NCBI RefSeq assembly: GCF_002575655.3
Contig: NC_053037.3
Coordinates: 451,701,793 to 451,765,792 of the forward strand
Length of the DNA: 64,000 nucleotides
Origin: Aegilops tauschii subsp. strangulata
Taxonomy: Eukaryota > Streptophyta > Magnoliopsida > Poales > Poaceae
Reading direction: 5' to 3'
Below the pieces are notes generated by a model. It made no database searches. It was not told the origin of the DNA and saw nothing but the letters and a program-made list of their open reading frames with translations. Positions 1-10,462 of the stretch are shown here, piece after piece (the stretch's first letter is position 1; each line of letters starts with the position of its first letter). A program made the translations under genes and the position numbers.

Positions 1-1920
1 AGTATGAAACAATTGCTTGGCTTGTCATCGGGGTTGTGCATGATGAGAGCATTCTTGTGTGACGAAAATGGAGCACGACTAAACTATATGATTTTGTAGG
101 GATGAACTTTCTTTGGCCATGTTATTTTGAGATGACATAATTGCTTAGTTAGTATGCTTGAAGTATTATTATTTTGATGTCAATATGAACTTTTATCTTG
201 AATCTTTCGGATCTGAATATTCATACCACAATTAAGAAGAATTACATTGAAATAATGCCAAGTAGCACTCCGCATCAAAAATTCTATTTTTATCATTTAC
301 CTACTCGAGGACGAGCAGGAATTAAGTTTGGGGATGCTTGATACGTCTCCAACGTATCTATAATTTTTGATTGCTCCATGCTATATTATCTTCTGTTTTG
401 GACATTATTGGGCTTTATTATTCACTTTTATATTATTTTTGGGACTAACCTATTAACCGGAGGCCCAACCTAGAATTGTTGTTTTTTGCCTATTTCAAAG
501 TTTCGCAGAAAAAGAATATCAAACAGAGTCCAAACGGAATGAAACCTTCGGGAACGTGATTTTCGGAACGAACATGATCCAGAGGACTTGGACCCTACGT
601 CAAGAAACAAAGCAGGAAGCCACGAGGTAGGGGGGCGTGCCTACCCCCCTGGGCGCACGCTCCACCCTCGTGGGCCCCACGTTGCTCCCCCGACGTACTC
701 CTTCCTCCTATATATACCTACGTACCCCCAAACGATCAGATACGGAGCCAAAAACCTAATTCCACCGCCGCAACCTTCTGTACCCATGAGATCCCATCTT
801 GGGGCCTGTTCCGGAGCTCCGCCGGAGGGGGCATCCATCACGGAGGGCTTCTACATCAATACCATAGCCCCTCCGATGAAGTGTGAGTAGTTTACCTCAG
901 ACCTTCGGGTCCATAGTTATTAGCTAGATGGCTTCTTCTCTCTTTTTGGATCTCAATACAATGTTCTCCCCCTCTCTTGTGGAGATCTATTCGATGTAAT
1001 CTTCTTTTGCGGTGTGGTTGTTGAGACCGATGAATTGTGGGTTTATGATCAAGTTTATCTATGAACAATATTTGAATCTTCTGAATTCTTTTATGTATGA
1101 TTGGTTATCTTTGCAAGTCTCTTCGAATTATCAGTTTGGTTTGGCCTACTAGATTGATCTTTCTTGCAATGGGAGAAGTGCTTAGCTTTGGGTTCAATCT
1201 TGCGGTGTCCTTTCCCAGTGACAGTAGGGGCAGCAAGGCACGTATTGTATTGTTGCCATCGAGGATAACAAGATGGGGTTTTTATCATATTGCATGAATT
1301 TATCCCTCTACATCATGTCATCTTGCTTAAGGCGTTACTTTGTTCTTATGAACTTAATACTCTAGATGCATGCTGGATAGCGGTCGATGTGTGGAGTAAT
1401 AGTAGTAGATGCAGGCAGGAGTCGGTCTACTTGTCTCGGACGTGATGCCTATATACATGATCATACCTAGATATTCTCATAACTATGCTCAATTATGTCA
1501 ATTGCTCAACAGTAATTTGTTCACCCACCGTAAAATACTTATGCTCTTGAGAGAAGCCACTAGTGAAACCTATGGCCCCGGGTCTATCTCCATCATATTA
1601 ATCTTCCATCACTTAGCTATTACTTTTGCCGTTTTTATTTTGTTTACTTTACTTTGCATCTTTATCACAAAATACCAAAAATATTATCCTATCATATCTA
1701 TCAGATCTCACTCTCGTAAGTGACCGTGTAGGGATTGACAACCCCTTATCGCGTTGGTTGCGAGGATTTATTTGTTTTGTGTAGGTGCGAGGGACTCGCG
1801 CGTAGCCTCCTACTGGATTGATACCTTGGTTCTCAAAAACTGAGGGAAATACTTACGCTACTTTGCTGCATCACCCTTTCCTCTTCAAGGGAAAACCAAC
1901 GCAGTGCTCAAGAGGTAGCA
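1..1920 (+). mobile_element. E1: 3' part of a Sabrina/WHAM-type Gypsy LTR retrotransposon
   Basis: Bases 1-338 are AT-rich non-coding internal sequence that ends in a polypurine tract (AGTTTGGGGATGCT, about 325-338) directly before an LTR starting TGATACGTCTCC. The orientation is therefore plus and this is the 3' end of the element; its gag and 5' LTR lie left of the window. The LTR abuts the coding sequence of E2 at 1920/1921, so E1 inserted into E2. The family name is from memory of this very common Triticeae LTR and was not searched. The next five bases (AGGGT) would be the target duplication, but the partner copy is outside the window. Confidence 0.85.
339..1920 (+). repeat. 3' LTR of E1 (about 1.58 kb)
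   Basis: It starts TGATACGTCT and ends GAGGTAGCA, so it has TG...CA termini. A TATA box (TATATATA, 709-716) lies about 370 bases inside, as expected for an LTR promoter. The many short ORFs here (for example 588-890 and 1409-1723) show no protein family and are chance ORFs in LTR sequence. The right terminus is set by the start of unrelated coding sequence at 1921 and could be off by a few bases. Confidence 0.85.
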
Positions 1921-3324
1921 AGGGTCAACAGCCCCGGCCTTCTCCTCCGACGACTCGTCGGCCGCGTCCTCAACCAGAGGAGCCTCGGTGCCGGCGCTGC
2001 TGGCTTCCCTGGCGGCCGCCACCCATCTGGCGAGCTCCTCCTCCTCAGCGGCCATCGCGGCCTTGTCCTCAACACCACCAGTGCTGCCGGCCTCCTCGGC
2101 AAGCTGCGCCTCCCTCGCCCTGGTGGCGATGTAGTCCAGTTTCGCCTGTGTGGTGTCCTGGACGAGCAGCCGCTCAGCGTCGACGTTGATGTACCCCTCG
2201 TGCAGAGTGTCAAAGAACTACCGCACCTCGACATCCTCCGGCTCCTTCCAGCTCGGTTCAAGGCCATGCGTGTTGCAGTCCGGCATCATGGCGATGATCT
2301 CGGTCCGGCGTGAATTATTGCACAGCGGGACCACTCCCGCCGGCAGCTTGAACAAAGGCCCCTTGAAGACCTTGCCGGCATTTGCGGCAGCCCTCGCGAC
2401 CTTGCCGGTTCGCTCGACCTCGCCGTCGTGGCCCACATCGAGCTGGAAGAGCCGCTGGAAGAAATGGGCATGCCCCATCATTGTGAAGTTGTGGTCGAGG
2501 CCGGGGCGAAGCCGCATGATGTCGGCAGGGTTCGTGAAGAGCCAGGCCGGCCTCCCCTTGTTGTGCAGTGGAGCGATCCGGCGGCGGATGAAGTCCGCCC
2601 CGATCATCTCAAGGGTGAGCCCGGCCTCGATGAGCCGAAGGATCCTGGTGGTGGCGACCGTGAGCTTCTCGTCGTCGGCGTCGACGTCGCTCCAATCGCT
2701 TATGCGGACCAGCGGCACCCGGCGAACTTCACAGAACGCCGGCAGGTCCTTCTCTTTGATCCAGCACCACCGGCCCTGCCATTCTTCCCACCTCTCCTTC
2801 ATGGCGCCATCCGGGTACGCTCCCTTGGACCTTGGGATCCAGGTGATGCAACCAGAAATGGCTCCTCCCGTCTGGATCCGAGGGAAGAAGTAATGGCGGA
2901 AGAGCGCCGTGTTGGGGTGCACCCCGGTGAAACCCTCGCAGAGGTGTGCGAAAAGGGCCATGCACGCCACCGCATTCGGGGTAAAATCCAAGAGGCGGAA
3001 GCCAAAGGTGTGCATGATGTCACTGAAGAAATCAGAGAAGGGAGGACAAAGCCCGCAGGAAAAATAGTCGATAAAGAAGGGGTACCAATTTGGGGCAGCC
3101 TCGGCGCAGTTGGCGGGGATGACGCGCGTGGCTGGATGCCCCGACTTCTCTCCCCCCGTCTTCACCCCCCACAGGGGCTTGAAGGCTTCCCGGAGCTCGA
3201 AAACATCAACTATCGAGGGGAAGAAGGCGGATTGCGTCCGCTGCACCACCAGCGCACTCTCCGGCGGCTCCGCCGCTCCGGCATCCTTGGCCACTCCCTT
3301 GCCCTTGGTGGATTTTGGCGCCAT
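1921..3324 (-). pseudogene. E2 antisense gene, PF04195-like 'putative gypsy type transposon' protein, broken
   Basis: The minus-strand frame from ATG at 3324 (start MAPKSTKGKG) runs 368 codons to a TAG at 2218-2220. It then stays open in the same frame to 1921, where E1 cuts it, so a single nonsense codon interrupts a longer gene. An upstream in-frame Met at 3513 is possible, but the extension looks like 5' UTR and lies upstream of a TATA-like box, so 3324 is preferred. The region around residues 60-260 has the pattern of the plant gypsy-type transposon family, with hydrophobic helices followed by an F-x-FF-P-R segment and tryptophan-rich stretches such as WIPRSKG and WCWIKEKD. The C-terminal part is Glu/Ala-rich and probably coiled coil. 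It is related to the antisense genes of Fatima and E3 in this window. Its function is unknown. Confidence 0.7.
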
Positions 3325-3477
3325 GGCGGCTGGGGGAGGGGGGCAAGAAACAGAGGACGGCGGGAACGCAACGGCGGCGAGCAAGAGCGAAGCTTGGGGA
3401 AGAAGAGGAAGGCGAACGGAGGCTTCCGAGATTGGGATTGCGCGAAGGGTAAAAGGAACAGTACGCCCACGGTTATC

Positions 3478-3487
3478 CCTTTTTATG
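3478..3487 (-). promoter_or_regulatory. TATA-like box upstream of the E2 antisense gene
   Basis: On the minus strand it reads CCATAAAAAGGG, about 155 bases before the ATG at 3324. A purine/pyrimidine-asymmetric leader lies between them. The position fits a core promoter for an antisense transcript inside the retrotransposon. This is inference from sequence only. Confidence 0.45.
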
Positions 3488-4165
3488 GGGAAGGTGCGGG
3501 TCGCACTGCCCATTTACTGTGATGTGATGCATGCGTGCGGAAACCGCCCCACGCATGCTGCCCACGTCACGCGCACCCCATCACGTCGTGCGCGGGTCGT
3601 GGGAAGCGCAGCGCGCAGAAAAGTTTTACCATGGTAAAAACCGCCCCGCCTGCCCGCGCACCGTTTTGGGCCTGGCCCAACAACGTGTCGCGCTTATGTG
3701 TGGCCCAGGCCCGGGGGCTCCTGTCGGTGTACAAAAGAAGGGGCGCACCTTTGTACCCCTTTACCTGTGCACGGACAGTCGGAGCCGCGCCCACGGCCAC
3801 ACCAAGCAAAGCAGGGGAGGTGAACCGAGGTAAAACCGAAGCCCGAGGCAGCTAGAGCAACACCAAGGCCAAGACCACAAAGAGCAGAGGGACGAAGCAG
3901 GTTCCCTCGGCAAGACCCTTGTCCGGGCAGCCTCAGTGGCCCCGGCAAGACCCTTGCTGGGGCGGCCCGTCAAAATACCAACAGAGCGAGCCACCCTTGA
4001 GCCCACATCCCCAACACCATCAACCATGTTGGGCCAGGGCTCGGGAGGCACCTCTGTGGTGGCATGCAGATCTTTGTGAAGACAAGGAATATTCAAGATC
4101 AGATGAGGATTAGAAGGCGGCGATCCTCGGCAAGACCCTTGCCGAGGGGAACCACAAGACCCCCG

Positions 4166-4636
4166 TGAGGGAGTCCTGGATTAGGGGGTCCTCGGACAGC
4201 CAGACTATATACTTCTGCCGGACTGTTGGACTATGAAGATACAAGATTGAAGACTTCGTCCCGTGTCCGGGTGGGACTCTCCTTGGCGTGGAAGGCAAGC
4301 TTGGCAATTCGGATATGTAGATCTCCTCCCTTGTAACCGACTCTGTGTAACCCTAGCCCCCTGTGGTGTCTATATAAGCCGGAGGGTTTAGTCCGTAGGA
4401 CAACAACAATCATAACCATAGGCTAGCTTCTAGGGTTTATCCTCTATGATCTCGTGGTAGATCAACTCTTGTAATACTCATATCATCAAGATCAATCAAG
4501 CAGGAAGTAGGGTATTACCTCCATCGAGAGGGCCCGAACCTGGGTAAACATTGTGTCCCCCGCCTCCTGTTACCATCCGCCTTAGACGCACAGTTCGGGA
4601 CCCCCTACCCGAGATCCGCCGGTTTTGACACCGACA
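4166..4636 (+). repeat. 5' LTR of Fatima
   Basis: 471 bases, TG...CA, with a TATA box TATATAAG at 4371-4378. The internal region begins TTGGTGCTTTCATTG. That position is the primer-binding site, but I could not match it to a tRNA from memory. Confidence 0.92.
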
Positions 4637-4680
4637 TTGGTGCTTTCATTGAGAGTTCCACTGTGCCGTCATCATAAGGC

Positions 4681-5767
4681 TTGATGGCTCGTCTCGTTGT
4701 CAAGGACAACATCACCTCTGGGGGAGCCCTAGCTGTAGGCCAAACTCTCCGACTAGGCGGCTTTGTCATGACCGCCCGCTCGGCCGTTGCGCCGACGATG
4801 ACTTCTCGGGTCATCGAAAACAGCCTCCGTGTCGGCTCGGAATTCACCGAGCAGATGGATCCAATGGAGCTCTCTTCCTTGAATGAGCTCTTGGATCGCA
4901 TCGCCGCCTTGGGAGTCGCTACGGACTATGATCGGATCGGGCTTAAACCCGACCAAAGGGAGATTAACTCTCCGCCGGTCACCCATCAGATAGCGGTGGT
5001 GGAGGAGCAACACAGCGATTCTTCCTCTATCTTGAGGACAAACTATGTCCGGATTCCCGAGCTCTCCGAGCCGGATACCCGTCTATGGGAGGACATGGCC
5101 CAAGCTTTGAACCTAGAATCAGACAGTGGGCCAGACCTATTGGGCCAGATTCCTCCTTGTAATGAACAAGGTCAAGGACTGTCGCGAGGAAGACGCAATT
5201 TCGTTATTTTGCCAAAACTGCACGGACAAGGGAATCCTCAACGCCATAAGTCGCCGTGACATAGCACACTTTGCTGACTTGGCGGCCATAGTACAGAAGT
5301 ACTGTGCGATGGAAAGCGCCTGGAAAACCCAAACAAAATTCTGGGATCCTCTGGTTCTCACTAAACCCCCCGTCCGAACTAAAAGGGCATACTCTCGTAA
5401 GTCACCCGATCTAATTACAAAGAAACAAAAGCCCACTGCAGGGCGTGGAACTATATTGGAGGGATGGCTCAACGGGCCTTGCAAAATTCACAGTACACCG
5501 GATACCTCGCCAACTCATAGCCTTAGAGCATGTTGGATACTCCGGCAGGTGGCCAAGAGCGGTGAGGATCTCCTCATCAACAATACCACAGAGCGCCATC
5601 CCATGGACAATAACAATACAGTATTGACAGTCTTCGAGACCTTCGCCTCAAATAATAGACGTAAGCGAGCACTCCGCAGCCTGGCCGAAGTCTGCCACGT
5701 GGCAGCAATAAATCCATGGAGCAATACGGCTATAACCTTCAATGCCAGTGACAAACCTAAATTCTGA
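4681..5767 (+). pseudogene. Fatima gag, internally deleted and frameshifted
   Basis: The N-terminal part reads in frame 1 from ATG at 4681 (start MARLVVKDNI). Around 5130-5160 the sense frame jumps to frame 2 and resumes with a gag C-terminal segment (RRDIAHFADLAAIVQKYC) that ends at TGA 5765-5767. Gag proteins of this group are normally much longer, and the central capsid region expected between these parts is missing, so I infer an internal deletion at about 5150. Its role would be to form the virus-like particle that packages element RNA in the cytoplasm. Confidence 0.65.
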
Positions 5768-5788
5768 ACAGCCCGAGCACCAGCCGCC

Positions 5789-6601
5789 TTGGTCCTTAGT
5801 CCAATTGTGGACGGCTTCCGGCTTAATAAAGTGCTCATGGACGGTGGCAGCAGATTAAACCTCATCTATGAGGAGACTCTTCGAAAAATGGAAATAGACA
5901 GGAGCCGCATTGAGCAAAGCAGCACGACCTTCAGAGGGATCATCCCTAGTCGGGAGGCACGATGTGCAGGAAAAATCACACTAGATGTGGTATTCGGCAC
6001 GCCGGAGAATTATAGGTCCGAAGAAATCACATTCCAAGTGGCCCCGTTCAGTAGCGGGTACCACGCCCTTCTAGGGCGGGAGACATTCACGATCTTCCAA
6101 GCTATACCCCATTATGGGTACATGAAGCTCAAAATGCCCGGGCCTAATGGAATCATCACTCTAGCTAGTGACCCGAACATAGCACTCCGCGCCGAAAATA
6201 AAACCGCCGCACTAGCCCTCGAGGCGTTATCCGAAGCCCTTGCGGCTGAAGAACTAACTGCGCTGCGCTCCACAGTGGACAGGGACGACGTGATACTCAA
6301 CAAAAGACCCAAGTCCACCTCCTTTAAACCAGCGGACGAAATAGTCAAATTCGAAGTCCACCCAACGGACCCTACAAAAATAGCATCCATCGGGGCACAG
6401 TTAAACCCCACAGTAGACGCCGCACTACGGGAGTTCTTGCGCGAGAATTGGGACATCTTCGCCTGGCATCCTTCAGACATGCTAGGAATCCCACGCAGGC
6501 TGGCCGGGCATAGCCTCAACATTCTAAAGGGGTTCAAGCCAGTCAAGCAAACTCTTCGGCGTTTCTCTGAGCCTAAGCGACAGCCATGGGAGAGGAGCTA
6601 G
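5789..6601 (+). pseudogene. Fatima aspartic protease region
   Basis: Same frame as the end of gag. About 15 residues in is an aspartic-protease active site written LMDGGSRLNLIYEETL, in the DGGS form used by Tat elements. It is followed by the retropepsin-type hydrophobic strands and a linker toward reverse transcriptase. The frame ends at TAG 6599-6601, while RT continues in the next frame from about 6586, so a frameshift separates the two. The protease would cut the Gag-Pol polyprotein. The catalytic Asp is present, but the polyprotein is interrupted. Confidence 0.75.
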
Positions 6602-7776
6602 CCAAGTTACTTGAGGCAGGATTCATTCGAGAAATAAAACATCCGGACTGGCTAGCAAACCTGGTGATGGTACCACAGAAGGACAAATCCTGGTGCCTAT
6701 GTGTCGATTTCAAGGACCTTAACAAGGCTTGCCCCAAGGATCCCTTCCCCCTCCCTCTCATCGATCAAATTATCGATGCTACCGTGGGACACGACTCATT
6801 GTGTTTCCTTGACGCATACTCTGGATACCATCAAATTAAGATTGCGGAGTTCGATCAAGCCGCAACAGCATTTATCACTCCATATGGCCCCTTCTGCTTC
6901 AACACCATGCCCTTCGGGCTCAAAAACGCTGGTGCAACCTATCAACGCATGATTCAGACATGCCTGGAAACACAAATTGGCAAGACAGTGGAGGCATACG
7001 TAGACGACGTGGTCATCAAAACCAGACACGTCGAATCCTTAATAGACGACTTGAGGCTCACGTTCGATAATCTCCGAACATACGACATCAAGCTCAATCC
7101 GGAAAAATGCGTTTTCGGCGTGCCCGCCGGAAAGCTCCTGGGCTTCATCATCTCCAGTAGAGGAACTGAAGCAAATCCGGCTAAGATCCGAGCTCTGTCA
7201 CAGTTGGCCATCCCAACAGACCTCAAGCAAATCCAGAAATTAACTAGATGTGTGGCTGCCTTAAGCCGCTTTATCTCCCGATTAGGAGAAAAGGCACTAC
7301 CCCTTTATCGCCTTCTTCGACGCACCGAACACTTCGAGTGGACGAATGCGGCCACGGCCGGATTGGAAGAAATAAAAGCCATCCTGGCCACCAACCCAAC
7401 CTTGGCCGCGCCAAATGTCGGCGAACCAATGTTGTTATATATAGCGGCAACACACCAAGTTGTAAGCGCATTGCTCGTCGTCGAACGAGAGACGGAAGGA
7501 CATAAGTTCCCGCTCCAAAAGCCGGTATACTACGTATCCACTGTCCTCACTCCATGCAAATCACGGTACCCACATTATCAAAAGATAGCATTTGCGGTCT
7601 TCATGGCATCCCGGAAACTACGACACTACTTTCAAGAGTGTTCAATTACGATCGCCTCTGAAGTACCACTCAACGACATAATAAACAATCGCGATGCCAC
7701 GGGCCGGATTGCCAAATGGGCTATTGAGCTCCTCCCGTTCGACATAATATGCAAACCACGGCGAGCCATTAAGTGA
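6586..7776 (+). pseudogene. Fatima reverse transcriptase plus first RNase H domain
   Basis: RT motifs appear in order: CVDFKDLNKACPKDPFPLP, FLDAYSGYHQI, MPFGLKNAGATYQRM, and the catalytic YVDD box at residues about 143-146. After the RT thumb and connection comes the Gypsy RNase H domain (near residues 260-390), with the characteristic PVYYVSTVLTP and a SRYPHYQKIAF-like segment. The frame is closed by TGA at 7774-7776, after which the same frame is open again, so this is a nonsense mutation. RT and RNase H copy the element RNA into DNA in the particle. Confidence 0.85.
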
Positions 7777-8316
7777 CAAGTACTTGCTGATTTCGTCGCC
7801 GAATGGACAGAAGCCGAACTCCCTAAAGAGTACGGCGCATACTCCAATTGGATCATGCATTTTGACGGCTCTAAAATGCTGGCTGGTCTGGGGGCTGGTG
7901 TCGTCCTGACATCCCCCACCGGAGATACAGTCCAATACGTACTCCAAATACTATACACAGACTCCAACAACGTAGCAGAATATGAGGCCCTGTTACATGG
8001 TCTCCGGATGGCAGTCTCCATGGGCATTCAACACCTAGAGGTGCGTGGGGATTCGAACCTCGCAATATCTCAAATAAATGGAGACTTCGACGCCAAGGAT
8101 CCGAAAATGGCGGCCTACCGCAACGCCGTCCTCAAGATGTCAGCTCGGTTCGAGGGGCTTGAATTCCACCATGTGGTCCGGGAAAACAATCAGGCGGCGG
8201 ATATCCTCGCCCGCATCGGCGATAAGCGCGACCCTGTCCCACCTAATATCTTATTGGAAAGGCTGTTTAAGCCATCCGTGGTATGGGAAGGAGAGACCGG
8301 CAACAATAGTCCATAA
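7777..8316 (+). pseudogene. Fatima second (RVT_3 / archaeal-type) RNase H domain
   Basis: It is in frame with RT after the TGA at 7774. The core reads FDGS (catalytic Asp) at about 7861, then NNVAEYEALLHGL (Glu), RGDSNLAISQ (Asp) and NQAADILARI (Asp), which is the four-acid pattern of the RNase HI fold. Because the normal Gypsy RNase H is already present upstream, this is the extra domain known from Tat-lineage elements. The frame ends at TAA 8314-8316, and the integrase lies in another frame, so a frameshift occurs near 8300. Confidence 0.8.
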
Positions 8317-8317
8317 C

Positions 8318-9649
8318 CCGGCCACAACGCCAGATCCCAAACACTCTGACGTAATCAGAGGCTCAGCCACCGAAATAACACCTTCGGCCCACGTGATTAT
8401 GGCCATCATCGCCCCGTGGACAGAACCCTTCTTGGCTTACCTAACTAGGCAAAAACTCCCCGAGGATCCAAACGAGGCACGTTGCATTGTGCGGCGGTCT
8501 AAAGCCTACAAGGTCCATGAGGGAGAGCTTTATAAGAAAAGCGCTACCGGAGTACTTCAAAGGTGCATCTTCAATGAGGAAGGACGGCAGCTATTGGCAG
8601 AAATTCATGCTGGACTTGGCGGCCATCACGCTGCAGCCCGGGCCCTTGTAAGCAAGGCCTTCCGAACAGGTTTTTACTGGCCAACGGCCCGAGCAGACGC
8701 ACAGGACCTCGTCCAACGTTGCCTCGGCTGCCAGCTTTTTGCAAACCAAAGCCATATGCCACCTACCGCTCTCCAAACAATCCCCATTTCTTGGCCCTTT
8801 GCGCTTTGGGGGCTTGATATGGTCGGACCCCTTAAAGGGGGAAGCCATAAGAAAAAATACCTATTGGTCATGGTGGATAAATTCACCAAATGGATAGAAG
8901 CCAAACCAGTTAAAACGTCCGAATCCGGACCAGTGATAGACTTCATATCCGGGGTTGTACACCGTTACAGCGTCCCCCACAGCATCATCACCGATAACGG
9001 CTCAAACTTTACAGCCGAAGAGGTAAAAACTTGGTGCAGCAACATGGGCATTAAGCTCGATTATGCCCCCGTCTATCACCCCCAAACAAATGGTCAGGTC
9101 AAACGGGCAGATGGTCTTATCATGAGCGGCATTAAACCCATATTAGTGCGATCCTTAAAGGAATCAGATACGCACTGGGTAGAGGAGCTCGACTCCGTAC
9201 TATGGGGGCTACGGACCACGCCGAATCGCACTACCGGATACACACCGTTTTTCATGGTGTACGGCGCAGAGGCGGTACTGCCCTGCGACATCATTCATGA
9301 CTCACCTCGAGTGCGCATGTACGAAGAGAAAGAAGCCGAGCTTGATCGGCAGGACAGTTTGGACGCCCTAGAGGAGGAGCGTGACGTGGCAAAAGCCCGC
9401 TCCACATTCTATCAGCAACAGGCTCGACGGTATCAAAGCAGAGAAGTACGGGCCAAAACTTATAATGTTGGCGAACTCGTTCTACGCCTACCAGAGAAGA
9501 AAAAGAACAAACTCGAGCCCAAATGGGAAGGTCCCTTCGTTATCGACCAAGTTCTGACCGGTGGAGCGTACCGTCTGCGGGATGCATCGGACAATCGACT
9601 CGAGCCAAACCCATGGAACGCGGCCAGACTCCGAAGGTTCTACGCCTAG
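8318..9649 (+). pseudogene. Fatima integrase, catalytic Glu replaced
   Basis: Frame 2 is open to TAG at 9647-9649. An HHCC zinc-binding region (EIHAGLGGHHAAARAL ... RCLGCQLF) is followed by the catalytic core with Asp in LDMVGP and Asp in ITDNGSNF. The third catalytic position, normally Glu in the NGQVERA context, reads NGQVKRA (codon AAA at 9101-9103). The C-terminal GPF/Y-like region (KWEGPFVI ... GAYRLRD) is present. The integrase would insert the cDNA into chromatin. The Glu-to-Lys change should abolish catalysis even without the upstream frameshifts. Confidence 0.88.
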
Positions 9650-10462
9650 TTCCGGACTATGTGTTCGTCTCCTTACCTCCATCAATTTTTTATATATCAG
9701 CTATCTGTCTTTTCTTTCTTTCTTCCCTTTTTTCATAGCCTTACAAGGTTAAAATGTGTCTTGACTACACAATCTTGACGCGCTAGGCGTGATCATTATA
9801 CCTGGGGGCTTCTTATACAGAAGCTTAATATAATTATGTTCCGGGCTTTATGCCCCCCGCACATGTGTTACTTTTCCACATGTACCTTTTCTTCGCCATT
9901 ATATGCATCGATATGACTTAAGTTTTGGCCAGGCTGGGTTGCCTGGCTCTTGTGTTTATGCCCTACGTTCCCGTTAATTCGGCTAGGGCATAAGGGGAGC
10001 ACCTCTGCGATTGTTACTGCCGGGTCAGCCGGGTGTGTACCTCAGACTGGGTGAAGCTGAAAGCTAGCGTTCTTAAGGGAATATTCGGTCGGTGAACAAA
10101 AGATGACTTTTATCTATTGTAATACATGCCCCCAGATGTTTATATCCTGCGTCTCCTTTCGCAGTTCGGACATGCACATTAATGCATGCGTACCCAGGGA
10201 AAGGAACCCTTAACGGAACTATTCTCCCTGGAAGATGTTTCTTACTATCCATGTAATATAACATAGCTAGTTGGGTACTTGTCTGTTCAAGCACTTATGA
10301 CCCCTACGCTTGGTTTCCACGCATACCCCGGTTTTTACATAACTGAGCGGGTATTCAGATTCACTCCGGACTGTCGGGTCCGGAGGTCGAAGCGAAAAGG
10401 TCCCCCATGACAAATGATTTACAATCCGGCTAGGGACAATATATGTCAATTGAAGTACATAG
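9650..10462. other. Fatima spacer between integrase and antisense gene
   Basis: About 0.8 kb with no frame I can support. It is where the sense pol transcript and the antisense gene's transcript would converge and presumably terminate. It is T-rich at its left end (9690-9740). Nothing else is recognised. Confidence 0.6.

Noticed and set aside
588..1723. ORFs in the E1 LTR
   Set aside because: LTR sequence; no family, and they overlap the TATA box and leader.
1908..2267. 119-codon minus-strand ORF beside the E2 antisense gene
   Set aside because: Wrong-frame shadow; the acidic frame that continues from the 369-codon ORF after its TAG is the sensible one.
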